Notes: generated by a model not told the origin, from the sequence alone. A stretch of DNA of 64,000 nucleotides from Azorhizobium doebereinerae UFLA1-100 (GCF_000473085.1 NZ_AXBA01000002.1:248001-312000); one strand, 5' to 3'; numbered from the stretch's first letter, positions 39,113 to 48,707 are shown. Numbers and translations: made by a program.

Positions 39113-39753
39113 GATTGCGCCTCCTCGCCGCGCTGCTGCTGTTCCTCGCGGCGGCGGGCGGGGCCAGCGCCCGTGACGACCGTCCGGGCGCGTTCGATTT
39201 CTACGTTCTCTCCCTGTCCTGGTCGCCCACCTATTGCGCCACGCGCGACAAGCCGGACGGCCTGCAATGCGGCGGCCCGCGGCCCTTCGCCTTCGTGGTC
39301 CACGGCCTGTGGCCGCAATATGAGACGGGCTTTCCCGAGGATTGCGACTGGGCGGCGCCGCGCCTGCCCCGCAACCAGATCGATGGCATGCTCGACCTGA
39401 TGCCGAGCCCGGCGCTGGTCATTCACGAATGGCGCAAGCACGGCACCTGCTCGGGTCTTTCTCCGGCGGCCTATTTCGACCTGGTGCGCGCCGCCCGCGG
39501 CAAGATCGCCATTCCGGCCTCCTATGTGGACCCAAGCGAATACCGCATGGTCTCTGCCGCCGAGGTGGAGACGGCCTTCATCGCCGCCAACCCCGGCCTC
39601 GGGCCGGACATGGTGTCCGTGCAATGCGACCGCACGCGGCTGCGCGAGGTGCGGGTGTGCCTGACGCGGGATCTCGCCTTCCGCGCCTGCCCGCAGGTGA
39701 ATGCCCAGAGCTGCCCCGCCGGGCGCCGGCTGGCCGTTCCCCCCTTGCGCTGA
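39109..39753 (+). CDS. Secreted ribonuclease T2 family protein
   Basis: 214 residues from the GTG at 39109. A signal peptide (LRLLAALLLFLAAAGGASA) precedes the RNase T2 fold with both conserved active-site segments: CAS I FVVHGLWPQ and CAS II HEWRKHGTCSG, each with a catalytic His. Eight cysteines in the mature part fit four disulfides. It should cut single-stranded RNA to 3' phosphates in the periplasm or outside. It overlaps the four-cysteine protein gene and precedes rlmJ by 25 bp. Confidence 0.93.
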   Translation: MRLRLLAALLLFLAAAGGASARDDRPGAFDFYVLSLSWSPTYCATRDKPDGLQCGGPRPFAFVVHGLWPQYETGFPEDCDWAAPRLPRNQIDGMLDLMPSPALVIHEWRKHGTCSGLSPAAYFDLVRAARGKIAIPASYVDPSEYRMVSAAEVETAFIAANPGLGPDMVSVQCDRTRLREVRVCLTRDLAFRACPQVNAQSCPAGRRLAVPPLR

Positions 39754-39778
39754 ACGGCCCGACCGTCCAAGAGGCGGC

Positions 39779-40630
39779 ATGAACTATCGCCACGCCTTCC
39801 ACGCCGGCAATCCGGCCGATGTCATGAAACATGCGGCGCTCGCCCGCGTGCTCACCTATTTTGCCAAAAAGGACAACGCCTACCGCGTGGTGGATACCCA
39901 CGCGGGCGCCGGCCTTTATGACCTCGCCGGCACCTCCGCCATGAAGACCGGCGAGGCCGACGAGGGCATCGAGCGCGTACTGGCCGCCGACCTGCCCGCC
40001 CCGGCGGCGGAACTGCTCGCCCCCTATCTCGACGCCGTGCGCGCCCTGCGCCGCGAGGCGGGCGCCCGGCGCTATCCCGGCTCCCCCGCCCTGGCCTTGG
40101 CCCTGGGGCGGCCGCAGGACCGCTTCCTGTTCTGTGAACTGCACGGCGAGGAGCGCCAGAAGCTGGAGAAGGCGGTGGGCGGCGATCCCCGCGCCAAGGT
40201 GCTGTTCCAGGACGGCTGGCACGCGGTGGGCGCGCATCTGCCGCCGCGCGAGCGGCGCGGCCTGCTGCTCATCGATCCGCCGTTCGAGGAGCCCGGCGAG
40301 TTCGGGCGCCTCGTCACCGCGCTGAAGGCGGCCCATGAGCGCTTCGCCACCGGGACGGTGATGCTCTGGTACCCGATCAAGGACCTGATGGCGGTGGATG
40401 CCTTCCGCCGCGACGTGGCCCGGCTCGGCTTGCCGAAGATGCTGAAGGTGGAGATCGATTTCTCCGAGGTGCGTTCCTTGACCCAGCTCTCGGGCAGCGG
40501 GCTCATCATCCTCAACCCGCCCTTCACCCTGGCGGACGAGATGCGCACGATCCTTACCGCCATCACCCCGCTGATGGCGCGGGACGGCAAGGGACGCGTG
40601 CGCGTGTCCTGGCTGACGCAGGGCGGCTGA
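39779..40630 (+). CDS. rlmJ: 23S rRNA (adenine(2030)-N6)-methyltransferase
   Basis: 283 residues starting MNYRHAFHAGNPADVMKHA, the exact RlmJ-type N-terminus. The SAM region VVDTHAGAGLYDL and the catalytic LIDPPFE motif (DPPF) are present. RlmJ methylates A2030 of 23S rRNA. The upstream frame to 39701 lies within the RNase T2 gene and is discarded. Confidence 0.95.
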   Translation: MNYRHAFHAGNPADVMKHAALARVLTYFAKKDNAYRVVDTHAGAGLYDLAGTSAMKTGEADEGIERVLAADLPAPAAELLAPYLDAVRALRREAGARRYPGSPALALALGRPQDRFLFCELHGEERQKLEKAVGGDPRAKVLFQDGWHAVGAHLPPRERRGLLLIDPPFEEPGEFGRLVTALKAAHERFATGTVMLWYPIKDLMAVDAFRRDVARLGLPKMLKVEIDFSEVRSLTQLSGSGLIILNPPFTLADEMRTILTAITPLMARDGKGRVRVSWLTQGG

Positions 40631-40744
40631 CGGGTGGACCGAAGGCCCGGCGCCGTGCTCTAGATGGCGCCGGCGGGGTCATGCCCCGCTCCCGCCCCGA
40701 CCGGCCGCGCCGGTCCACCGCCTCATCCCGCCTGCGAGCCGCCC

Positions 40745-41335
40745 ATGCGCCTGCGTCATTCTCCTGCGTCGCCCTTCGTCCGCAAGTGCCGCCTCGCGGC
40801 TGCCGTTCTCGGCCTGACGCTGGACCTTGATCCCTGCGACACCACCGATCCGACCGACAGCATCAGCCAGCAGAACCCGCTCGGAAAGATTCCCGCGCTG
40901 CTACTCGACGACGGCGAGGTGCTGTTCGATTCCGCCGTGATCGTCGCCTATCTCGATCATCTCGGCGGCGACAAGCTGATCCCGGCCGAACCCAAGGCGC
41001 GCTTCGCCGCGCTGAAGCTGGAAGCACTGGCGGACGGCATTGCCGACGCCGCCCTGCTGCAGATCTATGAGGGCCGTTATCGGCCGGAGGGCATGCAGGT
41101 GCAGTCCTGGCTCGACCGGCAGGCCGGCAAGGTGGCGCGCGGCCTCGCGACGCTGGAGGCCAGCCCGCCGGCGGATGGTCCCGTCACCAATGGCGACATA
41201 GCTCTGGCCTGCGCCCTCGGCTATCTCGACTATCGCTTCAAGGGCGAATGGCGCGCCACCCATCCCCGGCTCGTGGCCTGGCTGGAGGGCTTCGGCCAGC
41301 GGGTCCCGGCCTTCGCCGCCACGGTCGCCCCCTGA
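40745..41335 (+). CDS. Glutathione S-transferase family protein
   Basis: 196 residues. N-terminal thioredoxin fold (MRLRHSPASPFVRKCRLAA with Ser/Cys candidates), NPLGKIPALLLDDGEVLFDS with the glutathione-contact DS, and a helical C-terminal domain (about 85-190) with NGDIALACALGYLDYR. Substrate unknown. Converges on the DUF1236 gene across two strong hairpins. Confidence 0.9.
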   Translation: MRLRHSPASPFVRKCRLAAAVLGLTLDLDPCDTTDPTDSISQQNPLGKIPALLLDDGEVLFDSAVIVAYLDHLGGDKLIPAEPKARFAALKLEALADGIADAALLQIYEGRYRPEGMQVQSWLDRQAGKVARGLATLEASPPADGPVTNGDIALACALGYLDYRFKGEWRATHPRLVAWLEGFGQRVPAFAATVAP

Positions 41336-41350
41336 GACCCTGAACGAACG

Positions 41351-41418
41351 GCGGCCGGCGCCAGGCGCCGGCCGCTCCGAACGATCATTCACGTCCCGGC
41401 GGCGCCATCGGCGCCGCC
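41351..41418. terminator. Two perfect GC hairpins between convergent genes
   Basis: A 12-bp perfect stem (41351-41362 with 41364-41375) and a 9-bp perfect stem (41398-41406 with 41410-41418, loop ATC) fill the gap between the GST gene and the DUF1236 gene. They likely end both transcripts; there is no T-run. Confidence 0.5.
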
Positions 41419-41454
41419 CCAGGCAGCGGACCACCGGGATCCGCCGCCGTCGGA

Positions 41455-41844
41455 TCATTCAACGACCTGGATCACCTTGCGGGTGCGCGGCTCCACGATC
41501 ACCCGGCGGTCGTTGACCACGGTGTATTCATAGGCGTCGGTGTTGGGGATGGTGTAGAGCCGCACGTTGGACGGCACGGGCTCGCCCACCACCACGTCAC
41601 GCTCCACGCGCACCGACGGCTGACGTTCCTTCACCACGTAAGAGCGCACTTCGGGCGGCGGCTCCGCCGCGGCGCCGACCCCGGCCCCGGCAATGCCGCC
41701 GACCACCGCACCCACGGGGCCGCCGACCACGGCACCCACCGCCGCGCCGCCGACGGCGCCGGTGGCAGTGGAGGCCTGGGCGAAGGCAGCCGCCGGTGAA
41801 AGGGTCGCCAGCACCAAAGCGGAAGCAATAAGACGATTTCGCAT
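41455..41844 (-). CDS. DUF1236 secreted protein with glycine-zipper segment
   Basis: 129 residues. After a signal peptide (LIASALVLATLSPAAAFA) comes a Gly/Ala/Val segment (about 28-60, GAVVGGPVGAVVGG) of glycine-zipper type. The DUF1236 domain follows: SYVVKERQPSVRVERDVVVGEPVP, YTIPNTDAYEYTVVNDRRVIVEP and TRKVIQVVE, in short blocks. The family is exported and found mainly in Hyphomicrobiales; its function is unknown. GAGGAG precedes the ATG, and an exact EcfG promoter lies 35 bp upstream. Confidence 0.9.
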   Translation of the reverse strand: MRNRLIASALVLATLSPAAAFAQASTATGAVGGAAVGAVVGGPVGAVVGGIAGAGVGAAAEPPPEVRSYVVKERQPSVRVERDVVVGEPVPSNVRLYTIPNTDAYEYTVVNDRRVIVEPRTRKVIQVVE

Positions 41845-41878
41845 GGTTCATCTCCTCTGATGACCGAACCACGCACCT

Positions 41879-41903
41879 AACGCGACCGTGAGAACTTCGT
41901 TCC
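41879..41903 (-). promoter_or_regulatory. Exact EcfG-type promoter of the DUF1236 gene
   Basis: On the minus strand GGAAC (41903-41899), 16 bp, CGTT (41882-41879). Transcription would begin near 41872, about 28 nt before the ATG at 41844 with a good ribosome site between. Full match to the EcfG consensus. Confidence 0.65.
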
Positions 41904-42033
41904 ATCGAAGGTTTCCCAACGACGGATCAGCATTGTTCTTCGATCACACGGGCGCCTTATTACAGGCGAAATTGCGGCAATGTCGTTCTGGGTGGACAAC
42001 TAGAGCTTGACCACACCTATACTTTGCCACCTT

Positions 42034-43437
42034 TCAGGTCGGCGCGCCCATCAGGCCGCGACCGCGCACTTCGGCCTCCGTGGCATTCAGCACCCGCACC
42101 ACCGTGGCGATGATCTGGTCGGCCTCCGGCTCGCTGAGGGTGAAGGGCGGGGCGAGGATCAGGCTGTCGCGCACCGCGCGCATCACCAGCCCTTCGCGGA
42201 AGGAGATGTCGCGGGCGATCTGGCCCACCGTGCCCTCCTCGACCGGGAATTTGGCGCGGCTCGCCTTGTGGGGGGTCAGTTCCAGCGCGCCGATGAGACC
42301 CACCATGCGGGCCTCCCCCACCAGCGGATGCCCGGCGAGCGCCTGCCAGCGCGATTGCAGGTAGGGGCCAATGTCGCACTTCACGCGCGCCACCAGATCC
42401 TCCTCCTGCATGATCTTCAAGGTCGCCAGCGCCGCCGCGCAGCCGCCGGGATGGCCGGAATAGGTGTAGCCGTGATGGAATTCCCCGCCGTGCGCGATCA
42501 GCCCCTCGGCCACCCGCCCGCCGACGATTACTCCGCCCAGCGGGAAATAGCCGGCGGTGACGCCCTTGGCGAAGGTGATGAGGTCCGGCTCGACCCCCAT
42601 ATGCTGGCAGCCGAACCACTCCCCGGTGCGCCCGAAACCGCAGATCACCTCGTCCGAAACCAGCAGCACGTCGCGCTCGCGGCAGATCTTCTGCACTTCC
42701 GGCCAATAAGTGGAGGGCGGGATGATGACGCCGCCGGCCCCCTGGATCGGCTCGCCGATGAAGGCGGCCACGTTCTCCGGTCCCGCCTCGTCGATGGCCC
42801 GCGCCACCTCCAGCGCGGCCTTGAGGCCGAATTCCTCCGGCGAGAGATCGCCGCCTTCGCCCCACCAATAGGGCTGGGCCACGTGGATGATGCCGGGAAT
42901 GGGCAGTCCGCCCTGGGCATGCATGGGCTTCATGCCGCCTAGCGAGGCCCCGCCGATGGTGGAGCCGTGATAGGCATTCCGCCGGGCGATGAAGATGTGC
43001 TTCCGCGGCTTGCCCACCGCCGCCCAATAGTGGCGGACCATGCGGATCACCGTATCCACCGCCTCCGATCCGCCGGAGGTGAAGAACACCCGCTCCATGC
43101 CCGCGGGCGCCACGGCGGCGATGGCCGCGCTCAGCTCAGCCGCGCCCGGATGCGTGGTCTTGAAGAAGGTGTTGTAATAATCGAGCTGGCGAAGCTGGTC
43201 GGCGATGGCGTCCACGATGGCCCCTCGGCCATGGCCGACGGCGGTGCACCACAGGCCGGACATGCCGTCGAGGATCTTGTGGCCCTCGGAATCATAGATA
43301 TAGACGCCCTCCGCCCGCGTGATGACGCGCACGCCCTCCGCATTCAGCGCCTTGGTGCCGGAGAAGGGGTGCAGATGGTGCGCGGCGTCGAGATGGCGCC
43401 AGTGGGCGGTGGAATTGGCGAAGATCGGTGACGACAC
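42034..43437 (-). CDS. Class III (omega-amino acid/polyamine type) aminotransferase
   Basis: 467 residues from the GTG at 43437 with GGAG eight bases upstream. The N-terminus (HLHPFSGTKALN) and YWWGEGGDLSPEEFG match the omega-amino acid:pyruvate/putrescine aminotransferase branch. The PLP lysine is in ITFAKGVTAGYFPLGG, and VSDEVICGFGRTGEWFG is the cofactor Asp region. It moves an amino group from an omega-amino acid or diamine to a keto acid. The frame further upstream runs into the antisense of yacG and is excluded. Confidence 0.93.
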   Translation of the reverse strand: MSSPIFANSTAHWRHLDAAHHLHPFSGTKALNAEGVRVITRAEGVYIYDSEGHKILDGMSGLWCTAVGHGRGAIVDAIADQLRQLDYYNTFFKTTHPGAAELSAAIAAVAPAGMERVFFTSGGSEAVDTVIRMVRHYWAAVGKPRKHIFIARRNAYHGSTIGGASLGGMKPMHAQGGLPIPGIIHVAQPYWWGEGGDLSPEEFGLKAALEVARAIDEAGPENVAAFIGEPIQGAGGVIIPPSTYWPEVQKICRERDVLLVSDEVICGFGRTGEWFGCQHMGVEPDLITFAKGVTAGYFPLGGVIVGGRVAEGLIAHGGEFHHGYTYSGHPGGCAAALATLKIMQEEDLVARVKCDIGPYLQSRWQALAGHPLVGEARMVGLIGALELTPHKASRAKFPVEEGTVGQIARDISFREGLVMRAVRDSLILAPPFTLSEPEADQIIATVVRVLNATEAEVRGRGLMGAPT

Positions 43438-43529
43438 GGGGCGCACTCCTGGCAGCTGCGGCGCGGGCACGATGCCTCCTTCCTGCCCCGCGGCAGAGCC
43501 CAAGGCAAGGCGGGCACGTGGGCGCAGGG

Positions 43530-43733
43530 CTATTCCGGCCGCTCCCGCGCGGGCGTGACCTCGCCGTCCTCGTCCTCCTCCTCGGTGACGGGAATGGCGT
43601 AGGCCCCGGTCAGCCAGCGGTTGAGGTCGATGTCGGCGCAGCGCTTGGAGCAGAACGGGCGATAGCGCTCGACGGCCGGCTTGCCGCAGATCGGGCACGG
43701 CTTGGCGGGTACGGTTTCCCCGGGCGCGCTCAT
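43530..43733 (-). CDS. yacG: DNA gyrase inhibitor YacG
   Basis: 67 residues. Four zinc-binding cysteines in CPICGK and CSKRCADID define YacG, a small protein that binds GyrB and blocks gyrase. The ATG at 43733 overlaps the maf stop (ATGA). The acidic C-terminus (EEEDEDGE) is usual. Confidence 0.93.
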   Translation of the reverse strand: MSAPGETVPAKPCPICGKPAVERYRPFCSKRCADIDLNRWLTGAYAIPVTEEEDEDGEVTPARERPE

Positions 43734-44350
43734 GCGGCCCGCTCCACCCAGCCGGCGCGGATGGGATAACCCTCGCCGCCGAGCAGCGCGATGGTCTCCG
43801 CCAGCGGCAGGCCGACCACGCCGGTATAGGAACCGGAGAGCTTCACCACGAAGCTGCCGGCGATACCCTGGATGGCATAGCCGCCGGCCTTGCCGCGCCA
43901 TTCGCCGCAGGCCAGATAGGCGTTGATGTCGTCATGGGACAGGCGCTTGAAGCGCAGGCGTGTCTCCACGAGGCGGGTGCGCGCCCGCCCCTTGGCGGAA
44001 ACCACGCAGATGCCGGTGAACACCCGGTGCGCCCGCCCCGAAAGCAGGCGCAGGCAGGCCTCGGCCTCGTCCTGAAGCTCCGGCTTCGGCAGGATGCGCC
44101 GGCCCACCGCAACCACCGTGTCGGCGGCGAGCACGAGCGCGGGCATGCCCGCCTCCCTGGCGCGTTCCGCCACCAGTTCGCCCTTCTGCTGGGCGAGGCG
44201 CAACGCGAGGCGGCGGGGCAGTTCCCCGCGCTCCGGCGTCTCGTCCACATCGGCGGGCATCAGCCGGTCCGGTTCGATGCCGGCTTGGTTGAGCAGAGCG
44301 AGCCTGCGGGGAGACCCCGAGGCGAGCACGAGCTGGACCCGGTCGTTCAC
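43730..44350 (-). CDS. maf: Maf family nucleotide pyrophosphatase
   Basis: 206 residues. The N-terminal [12 protein letters not shown] motif and AADTVV region are typical of Maf house-cleaning enzymes, which hydrolyse modified or canonical NTPs such as dTTP and [15 protein letters not shown] is the second signature. It is coupled to yacG by ATGA. In relatives infA lies directly upstream; here a divergent hydrolase gene does. Confidence 0.94.
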   Translation of the reverse strand: MNDRVQLVLASGSPRRLALLNQAGIEPDRLMPADVDETPERGELPRRLALRLAQQKGELVAERAREAGMPALVLAADTVVAVGRRILPKPELQDEAEACLRLLSGRAHRVFTGICVVSAKGRARTRLVETRLRFKRLSHDDINAYLACGEWRGKAGGYAIQGIAGSFVVKLSGSYTGVVGLPLAETIALLGGEGYPIRAGWVERAA

Positions 44351-44585
44351 GTCTGCGTCACCTCACCTGCGAACAAATACTGGCGGCGCAAAGGGTGGCG
44401 CCGCGCGCGGCACGCTAGCCGAAAGCCGGCGGCGAGGAAACGGGCCATTCGCGCCTTGCCCCCGCCACGTGGCCCGGCCATCGTTCGCGACGCGCCGAGA
44501 CGCCCCGCTCGCGGCCATCACGATCTTGCCTTCGCCGGACCCGCCTGCGCCGTCAGGCCCGTCCCGGTCCCCCGGGAAACCATCC

Positions 44586-45671
44586 ATGCGCGCCATTCGC
44601 CTTGCCACCCTGCTGCTGATGCTGGCAGCGCCCGCCGCCGCCCAGACGCAAGCCCCCGCCGCTCAGCCGCCCGCTCCCGCCGCTCCCACGACCGCCCCTG
44701 TCCATCCCACGGACGCCTCCAGCGGGCCTGCCGTCCGCCCCTTCGGCGTGGAACTGCAGGAGTTCGACTATCCATTCGAAGTCCAGCGCTTCGAGTTCGT
44801 GTCGCAGCGCAAGCCGCTGCACATGGCCTATATGGACGTGAAGCCGGAGCAGCCGAACGGACGGACGGTGGTGCTGCTGCACGGCAAGAATTTCTGCGGC
44901 GCCACCTGGGAGGGCGTCATCCGCCCGCTGGTGAACGCCGGCTACCGTGTCGTGGCGCCGGACCAGATCGGCTTCTGCAAATCCTCCAAGCCGCTGGGCT
45001 ACCAGTTCTCGCTGTTCCAACTGGCCGCCAACACCAAGGCGCTGCTGGACCAGATCGGCGTCGACAAGCCCATCGTCATCGGCCACTCCATGGGCGGCAT
45101 GCTGGCCATGCGCTACGCCCTGTCCTTCCCGGACGCGCTGTCCGGGCTGGTGCTGGTCAATCCCATCGGACTGGAGGACTGGCGCGCCGCCGGCATCCCG
45201 CCGCGCACCGTGGACCAATGGTACACGGGCGAGTTGCGCACCAATTTCGAAGGCATCAAGGCCTACCAGCAGAAGACCTATTATGCCGGTACCTGGTCGC
45301 CGGACTACGACCGCTGGGTGGCGATGCAGGCCGGCCTTTATCTCGGCGAGGGCAAGGCCGCGGTCGCATGGGACCAGGCGCTGACCTCCGACATGGTCTT
45401 CACCCAGCCCGTGGTGCACGAACTGCCGAACATCCGTACGCCGACGCTGCTGCTCATCGGCGAGAAGGACAACACCGCCATCGGCAAGGATGCCGCCCCG
45501 CCGGACGTCCAGAAGAAGGTGGGCAATTACGCCAAGCTCGGCCCGGCCACCGCCGCCGCCATTCCCGGCGCCCGGCTCGTCACCTTCCCGGACCTCGGCC
45601 ACGCGCCGCAGGTCCAGGCGCCGGAGCGCTTCAACGCGGCGCTGCTGAAGGGGCTGGGCGAGCTGAAATAG
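44586..45671 (+). CDS. Exported alpha/beta hydrolase
   Basis: 361 residues. A signal peptide (AIRLATLLLMLAAPAAA) and a Pro/Ala-rich linker to about residue 50 precede the hydrolase fold. The oxyanion region VLLHGKNFCG, nucleophile elbow GHSMGG, acid in LIGEKDNTAIG and histidine in FPDLGHAPQ are all present, giving a full catalytic triad. Substrate unknown; probably a periplasmic esterase. The gene is on the opposite strand to the surrounding murA-yacG block. Confidence 0.9.
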   Translation: MRAIRLATLLLMLAAPAAAQTQAPAAQPPAPAAPTTAPVHPTDASSGPAVRPFGVELQEFDYPFEVQRFEFVSQRKPLHMAYMDVKPEQPNGRTVVLLHGKNFCGATWEGVIRPLVNAGYRVVAPDQIGFCKSSKPLGYQFSLFQLAANTKALLDQIGVDKPIVIGHSMGGMLAMRYALSFPDALSGLVLVNPIGLEDWRAAGIPPRTVDQWYTGELRTNFEGIKAYQQKTYYAGTWSPDYDRWVAMQAGLYLGEGKAAVAWDQALTSDMVFTQPVVHELPNIRTPTLLLIGEKDNTAIGKDAAPPDVQKKVGNYAKLGPATAAAIPGARLVTFPDLGHAPQVQAPERFNAALLKGLGELK

Positions 45672-45692
45672 GCCGGACGAGCTGGAACGGGA

Positions 45693-46181
45693 TCAGCGCA
45701 CGTCGCCGGGCACGCCCGGCGTGCCCGGACGGAAGCGGGCAAGGATGCGCTGCTCCAGTTCCTCGCGCACCTGACGATAGGCTGCGAGGCGCTGCTCGCG
45801 GTTGCCGGTTTCCAGTGTCGGATCGGGGGTGGGCCAGTATTCCACCTTCAGCGCATTGGTGCGGGTGGCCTCCAGCGCCAGATGGTGCGCATCCGGCGAC
45901 AGCGAGATGGCAAGGTCGAAGCCGAGCCCCTCGTATTCCTCCAGATCCTCCAGGCTGCGCGGCTTGTGGCGCGAGACGTCGAGCCCCACCTCCTCCATGG
46001 CGGCGGAGACGAACGGGTCCGCGTCGCCCGCGATCACCCCGGCTGAGGCCACGTACATGGACTTGCCGAACAGATGCTTGGTGAGCGCCGACGCCATGAC
46101 GGAGCGCACCACGTTCTGCCCGCACAGGAACAGCACGGACTGGGGACGGACCGCCCGCGCCGGCGGTACCGAAGGGTCCAT
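45693..46181 (-). CDS. Low molecular weight protein-tyrosine-phosphatase-like protein
   Basis: 162 residues. The phosphate-binding loop C-x5-R-S is CGQNVVRS (C20), and the general-acid Asp is in PTPDPTLE. The class covers LMW phosphatases and arsenate reductases; without assay the substrate is open. AAAGGG lies eight bases before the ATG at 46181; a GTG at 46190 overlaps the UPF0262 stop (GTGA) and is an alternative. Third gene of the hisD-UPF0262-phosphatase run. Confidence 0.88.
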   Translation of the reverse strand: MDPSVPPARAVRPQSVLFLCGQNVVRSVMASALTKHLFGKSMYVASAGVIAGDADPFVSAAMEEVGLDVSRHKPRSLEDLEEYEGLGFDLAISLSPDAHHLALEATRTNALKVEYWPTPDPTLETGNREQRLAAYRQVREELEQRILARFRPGTPGVPGDVR

Positions 46182-46186
46182 GCGCC

Positions 46187-46675
46187 TCACCCTTTCCAGT
46201 GCAGCGCGCAGATCAGGGTGAACAGCCGGCGGGCGGTGTCGAAATCCACCTCCACCTTGTCCTTCAGGCGCTCCTGGAGCAGCGTCGAGCCCTCGTTGTG
46301 CAATCCGCGCCGACCCATGTCGATGGCCTCGATCTGGGTGGGCGAGGCGGTGCGGATGGCGGCGTAATAGCTCTCACAGATCAGGAAATAGTCCTTCACC
46401 ACCTTGCGGAACGGGGTCAGCGAGAGATGGTGCTGTACCACCGCCTCGGCGCCGTCCGCACGCTTGATGTCGAGCACCAGGCGATTGTCCATCAGCCCGA
46501 TGTGCAGCGTGTACGGCCCCTCCCCCGGATCGCCCACAGGGGTGAAGCGGTTGTCCTCCAGGAGGTCGTAGATGGCGGTGGCGCGCTCATGCTCCACATC
46601 CGCCCCGGACCGCCCGATGGAGGCTTCGTCGAGGGTGACGGCACACAGGCGGTTCGGCGGCGGGGTCTGGCTCAT
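46187..46675 (-). CDS. UPF0262 family protein
   Basis: 162 residues, matching the UPF0262 family over its whole length ([41 protein letters not shown] in short blocks, [11 protein letters not shown]). It is conserved in alphaproteobacteria next to hisD; its function is unknown. 18 bp separate it from hisD, so it is probably cotranscribed. Confidence 0.92.
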   Translation of the reverse strand: MSQTPPPNRLCAVTLDEASIGRSGADVEHERATAIYDLLEDNRFTPVGDPGEGPYTLHIGLMDNRLVLDIKRADGAEAVVQHHLSLTPFRKVVKDYFLICESYYAAIRTASPTQIEAIDMGRRGLHNEGSTLLQERLKDKVEVDFDTARRLFTLICALHWKG

Positions 46676-46693
46676 GGCGTCTCACGCATCCGG

Positions 46694-47986
46694 TTAGCCG
46701 GCGTTGGTGCGGATCAGGATGGAGCGGCCATGGGCGTCGAGCCGCTCCACCGCCGCAAGGCGCACGGCCGCCGGGCCGATGATGTTCAGCGAGGCGGCGC
46801 TGCACTTCAGGATAGAGGTGCGCTTCATGAAGTCATAGACGCCGAGGCCGGAGGAGAAGCGCGCCGAGCGCGCGGTCGGCAGCACATGGTTGGTGCCGCC
46901 CACATAGTCGCCGATGGCCTCCGGCGTATAGGCGCCGATGAAGATCGCGCCCGCGTGGCGGATATTGCTCGCCAGCCGCTCGGCATGCTCGCTGTGGATT
47001 TCCAGATGCTCCGGCGCCACGCGATCGACCAGAAGGGGCGCCTCGCTCATGTCGCGGACCAGGATGATCGCGCCATGGTCGCGCCAGGAGGCGCTGGCGA
47101 TGTCGCGGCGCGGCAGCGTGACGAGCTGGGCTTCCACCGCCCGTTCCACCGCCTCCGCCAAGGCATGCGAGTCGGTGACGAGGATCGATTGCGCGGCCGG
47201 GTCATGCTCGGCCTGGGCCAGCAGGTCGGCCGCGATCCAGGCCGGGTTGGCCTCGCCGTCGGCGAGGATCAGCACCTCGGACGGGCCGGCGATCATGTCG
47301 ATGCCGACCTTGCCGAACACCTGGCGCTTGGCCGCGGCCACGTAGGCATTGCCCGGGCCGACGATCTTGTCCACCGGCGCGATGGTGGCGGTGCCGTAGG
47401 CGAGCGCGGCCACTGCCTGCGCACCGCCCACGCGATAGACCTCGTCCACGCCCGCAAGCCGCGCGGCGGCCAGCACCAGCGGGGCGATGATCCCGTCCGG
47501 CGAGGGCACCACCATGGCGACGCGCGGCACGCCCGCCACCTTGGCCGGCACCGCGTTCATCAGTACGGACGAGGGATAGGCGGCGGTGCCGCCCGGCACA
47601 TAGAGGCCGGCCGCATCCACCGGAGTCCAGCGCTGGCCCAGCTCGACGCCGGCGGCGTCGGTATAGCGCTCGTCCTCGGGAAGCTGGCGGGCGTGGTGCG
47701 CCTCGATGCGGGCCTTGGCGAATTCCAGCGCCTCGCGGGTCTCCACCGGAACCTCGGCCAGCGCCGCGTCGATCTCGGCTTCGGTGACGCGGATGCGTCC
47801 TTCCAGTTCAACGCGGTCGAAGGTGCGGGAGAGTTCGACCAGGGCATCGTCGCCCCGCGCGCGCACCGCAGCGATGATGTCGGCGACGGCGGCGGCGACA
47901 TCGGCCGCGGCTTCCCGCTTGCTGTCGAGGAAGGTGGCAAAGGCGGCGGGGAAAGCGGGGGACTGGGTATCGAGACGGATCGGCAT
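46694..47986 (-). CDS. hisD: Histidinol dehydrogenase
   Basis: 430 residues. Catalyses the last two steps of histidine synthesis (histidinol to histidine, zinc and NAD dependent). [30 protein letters not shown], the zinc-ligand region [10 protein letters not shown], and [13 protein letters not shown] are family blocks. The ATG at 47986 has AAGGAAA upstream. It is encoded over 30 kb from hisZ-hisG. Confidence 0.96.
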   Translation of the reverse strand: MPIRLDTQSPAFPAAFATFLDSKREAAADVAAAVADIIAAVRARGDDALVELSRTFDRVELEGRIRVTEAEIDAALAEVPVETREALEFAKARIEAHHARQLPEDERYTDAAGVELGQRWTPVDAAGLYVPGGTAAYPSSVLMNAVPAKVAGVPRVAMVVPSPDGIIAPLVLAAARLAGVDEVYRVGGAQAVAALAYGTATIAPVDKIVGPGNAYVAAAKRQVFGKVGIDMIAGPSEVLILADGEANPAWIAADLLAQAEHDPAAQSILVTDSHALAEAVERAVEAQLVTLPRRDIASASWRDHGAIILVRDMSEAPLLVDRVAPEHLEIHSEHAERLASNIRHAGAIFIGAYTPEAIGDYVGGTNHVLPTARSARFSSGLGVYDFMKRTSILKCSAASLNIIGPAAVRLAAVERLDAHGRSILIRTNAG

Positions 47987-48124
47987 CGCGGTTTCCTTGG
48001 CCCGGTTTCCTTGGGGCCGATCCGCGCGGAATGCAACACCCCGGTGGGGCGCGGCACCGGGTGCGGGCCGCAAAGCGGCCAAGCCGCGACCCTGCGCCGC
48101 CCCCTCACGGTGGGGGCGGCCAGT

Positions 48125-48562
48125 TCAGGCCGCGGTGTCCTTGTGCGCCGGGGCGTGGGTGCAGCCCCACGCCGGACCGAGGTCGGACATGCCCGCCTCG
48201 ATGCACTCCACGTCGAGGCGGATTTCCGCCCCTCCGGAGAAGGTCAGCAGCAGGTGCCCGGACGGCTCTTCGTCGGGCAGGAAGATGATGGCGAGCAGGT
48301 TCAGCACCTGATCCTTCGCCTGAAGGTCGATGCCACGCACTTTCACCGCGCGCACCCGCTCGAAATGCAGTCCCGTGCGGCGCCGCACCAGTTCCTGGGC
48401 GGTTTCCTTCTGGTCCCAGTCGAAGCGGTTCAGCACCAGGGCGAAGCGCTGCGCCTTCGACACGAACCCCATGTCGCCCACCTTGACGACCGCGTCCTGG
48501 AGATGGGCGGAGATGATGGCGAGATCCTCGTCATCCAATGCGAAGAGCTTGAGCTCGTCCAT
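48125..48562 (-). CDS. DUF2948 family protein
   Basis: 145 residues starting MDELKLFALDDEDL, the DUF2948 pattern, with VLNRFDWDQ and VECIEAGMSDLG. A conserved cytoplasmic alphaproteobacterial protein found between murA and hisD; function unknown. The in-frame start at 48595 adds 11 residues without support. Confidence 0.9.
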   Translation of the reverse strand: MDELKLFALDDEDLAIISAHLQDAVVKVGDMGFVSKAQRFALVLNRFDWDQKETAQELVRRRTGLHFERVRAVKVRGIDLQAKDQVLNLLAIIFLPDEEPSGHLLLTFSGGAEIRLDVECIEAGMSDLGPAWGCTHAPAHKDTAA

Positions 48563-48707
48563 GAGCCGACACTCCTTATCTGCTCCGCTTGGCACATAGG
48601 CATGAAAGCCACGCGACGCAAGGCGCCGCGCGGCTTTGCCCGGTTTCTTCAGGCCTGCGGCGATGCGGATCGCGCGCCGCGATCACCGTGGCGGCGGTCC
48701 ATGGCCG

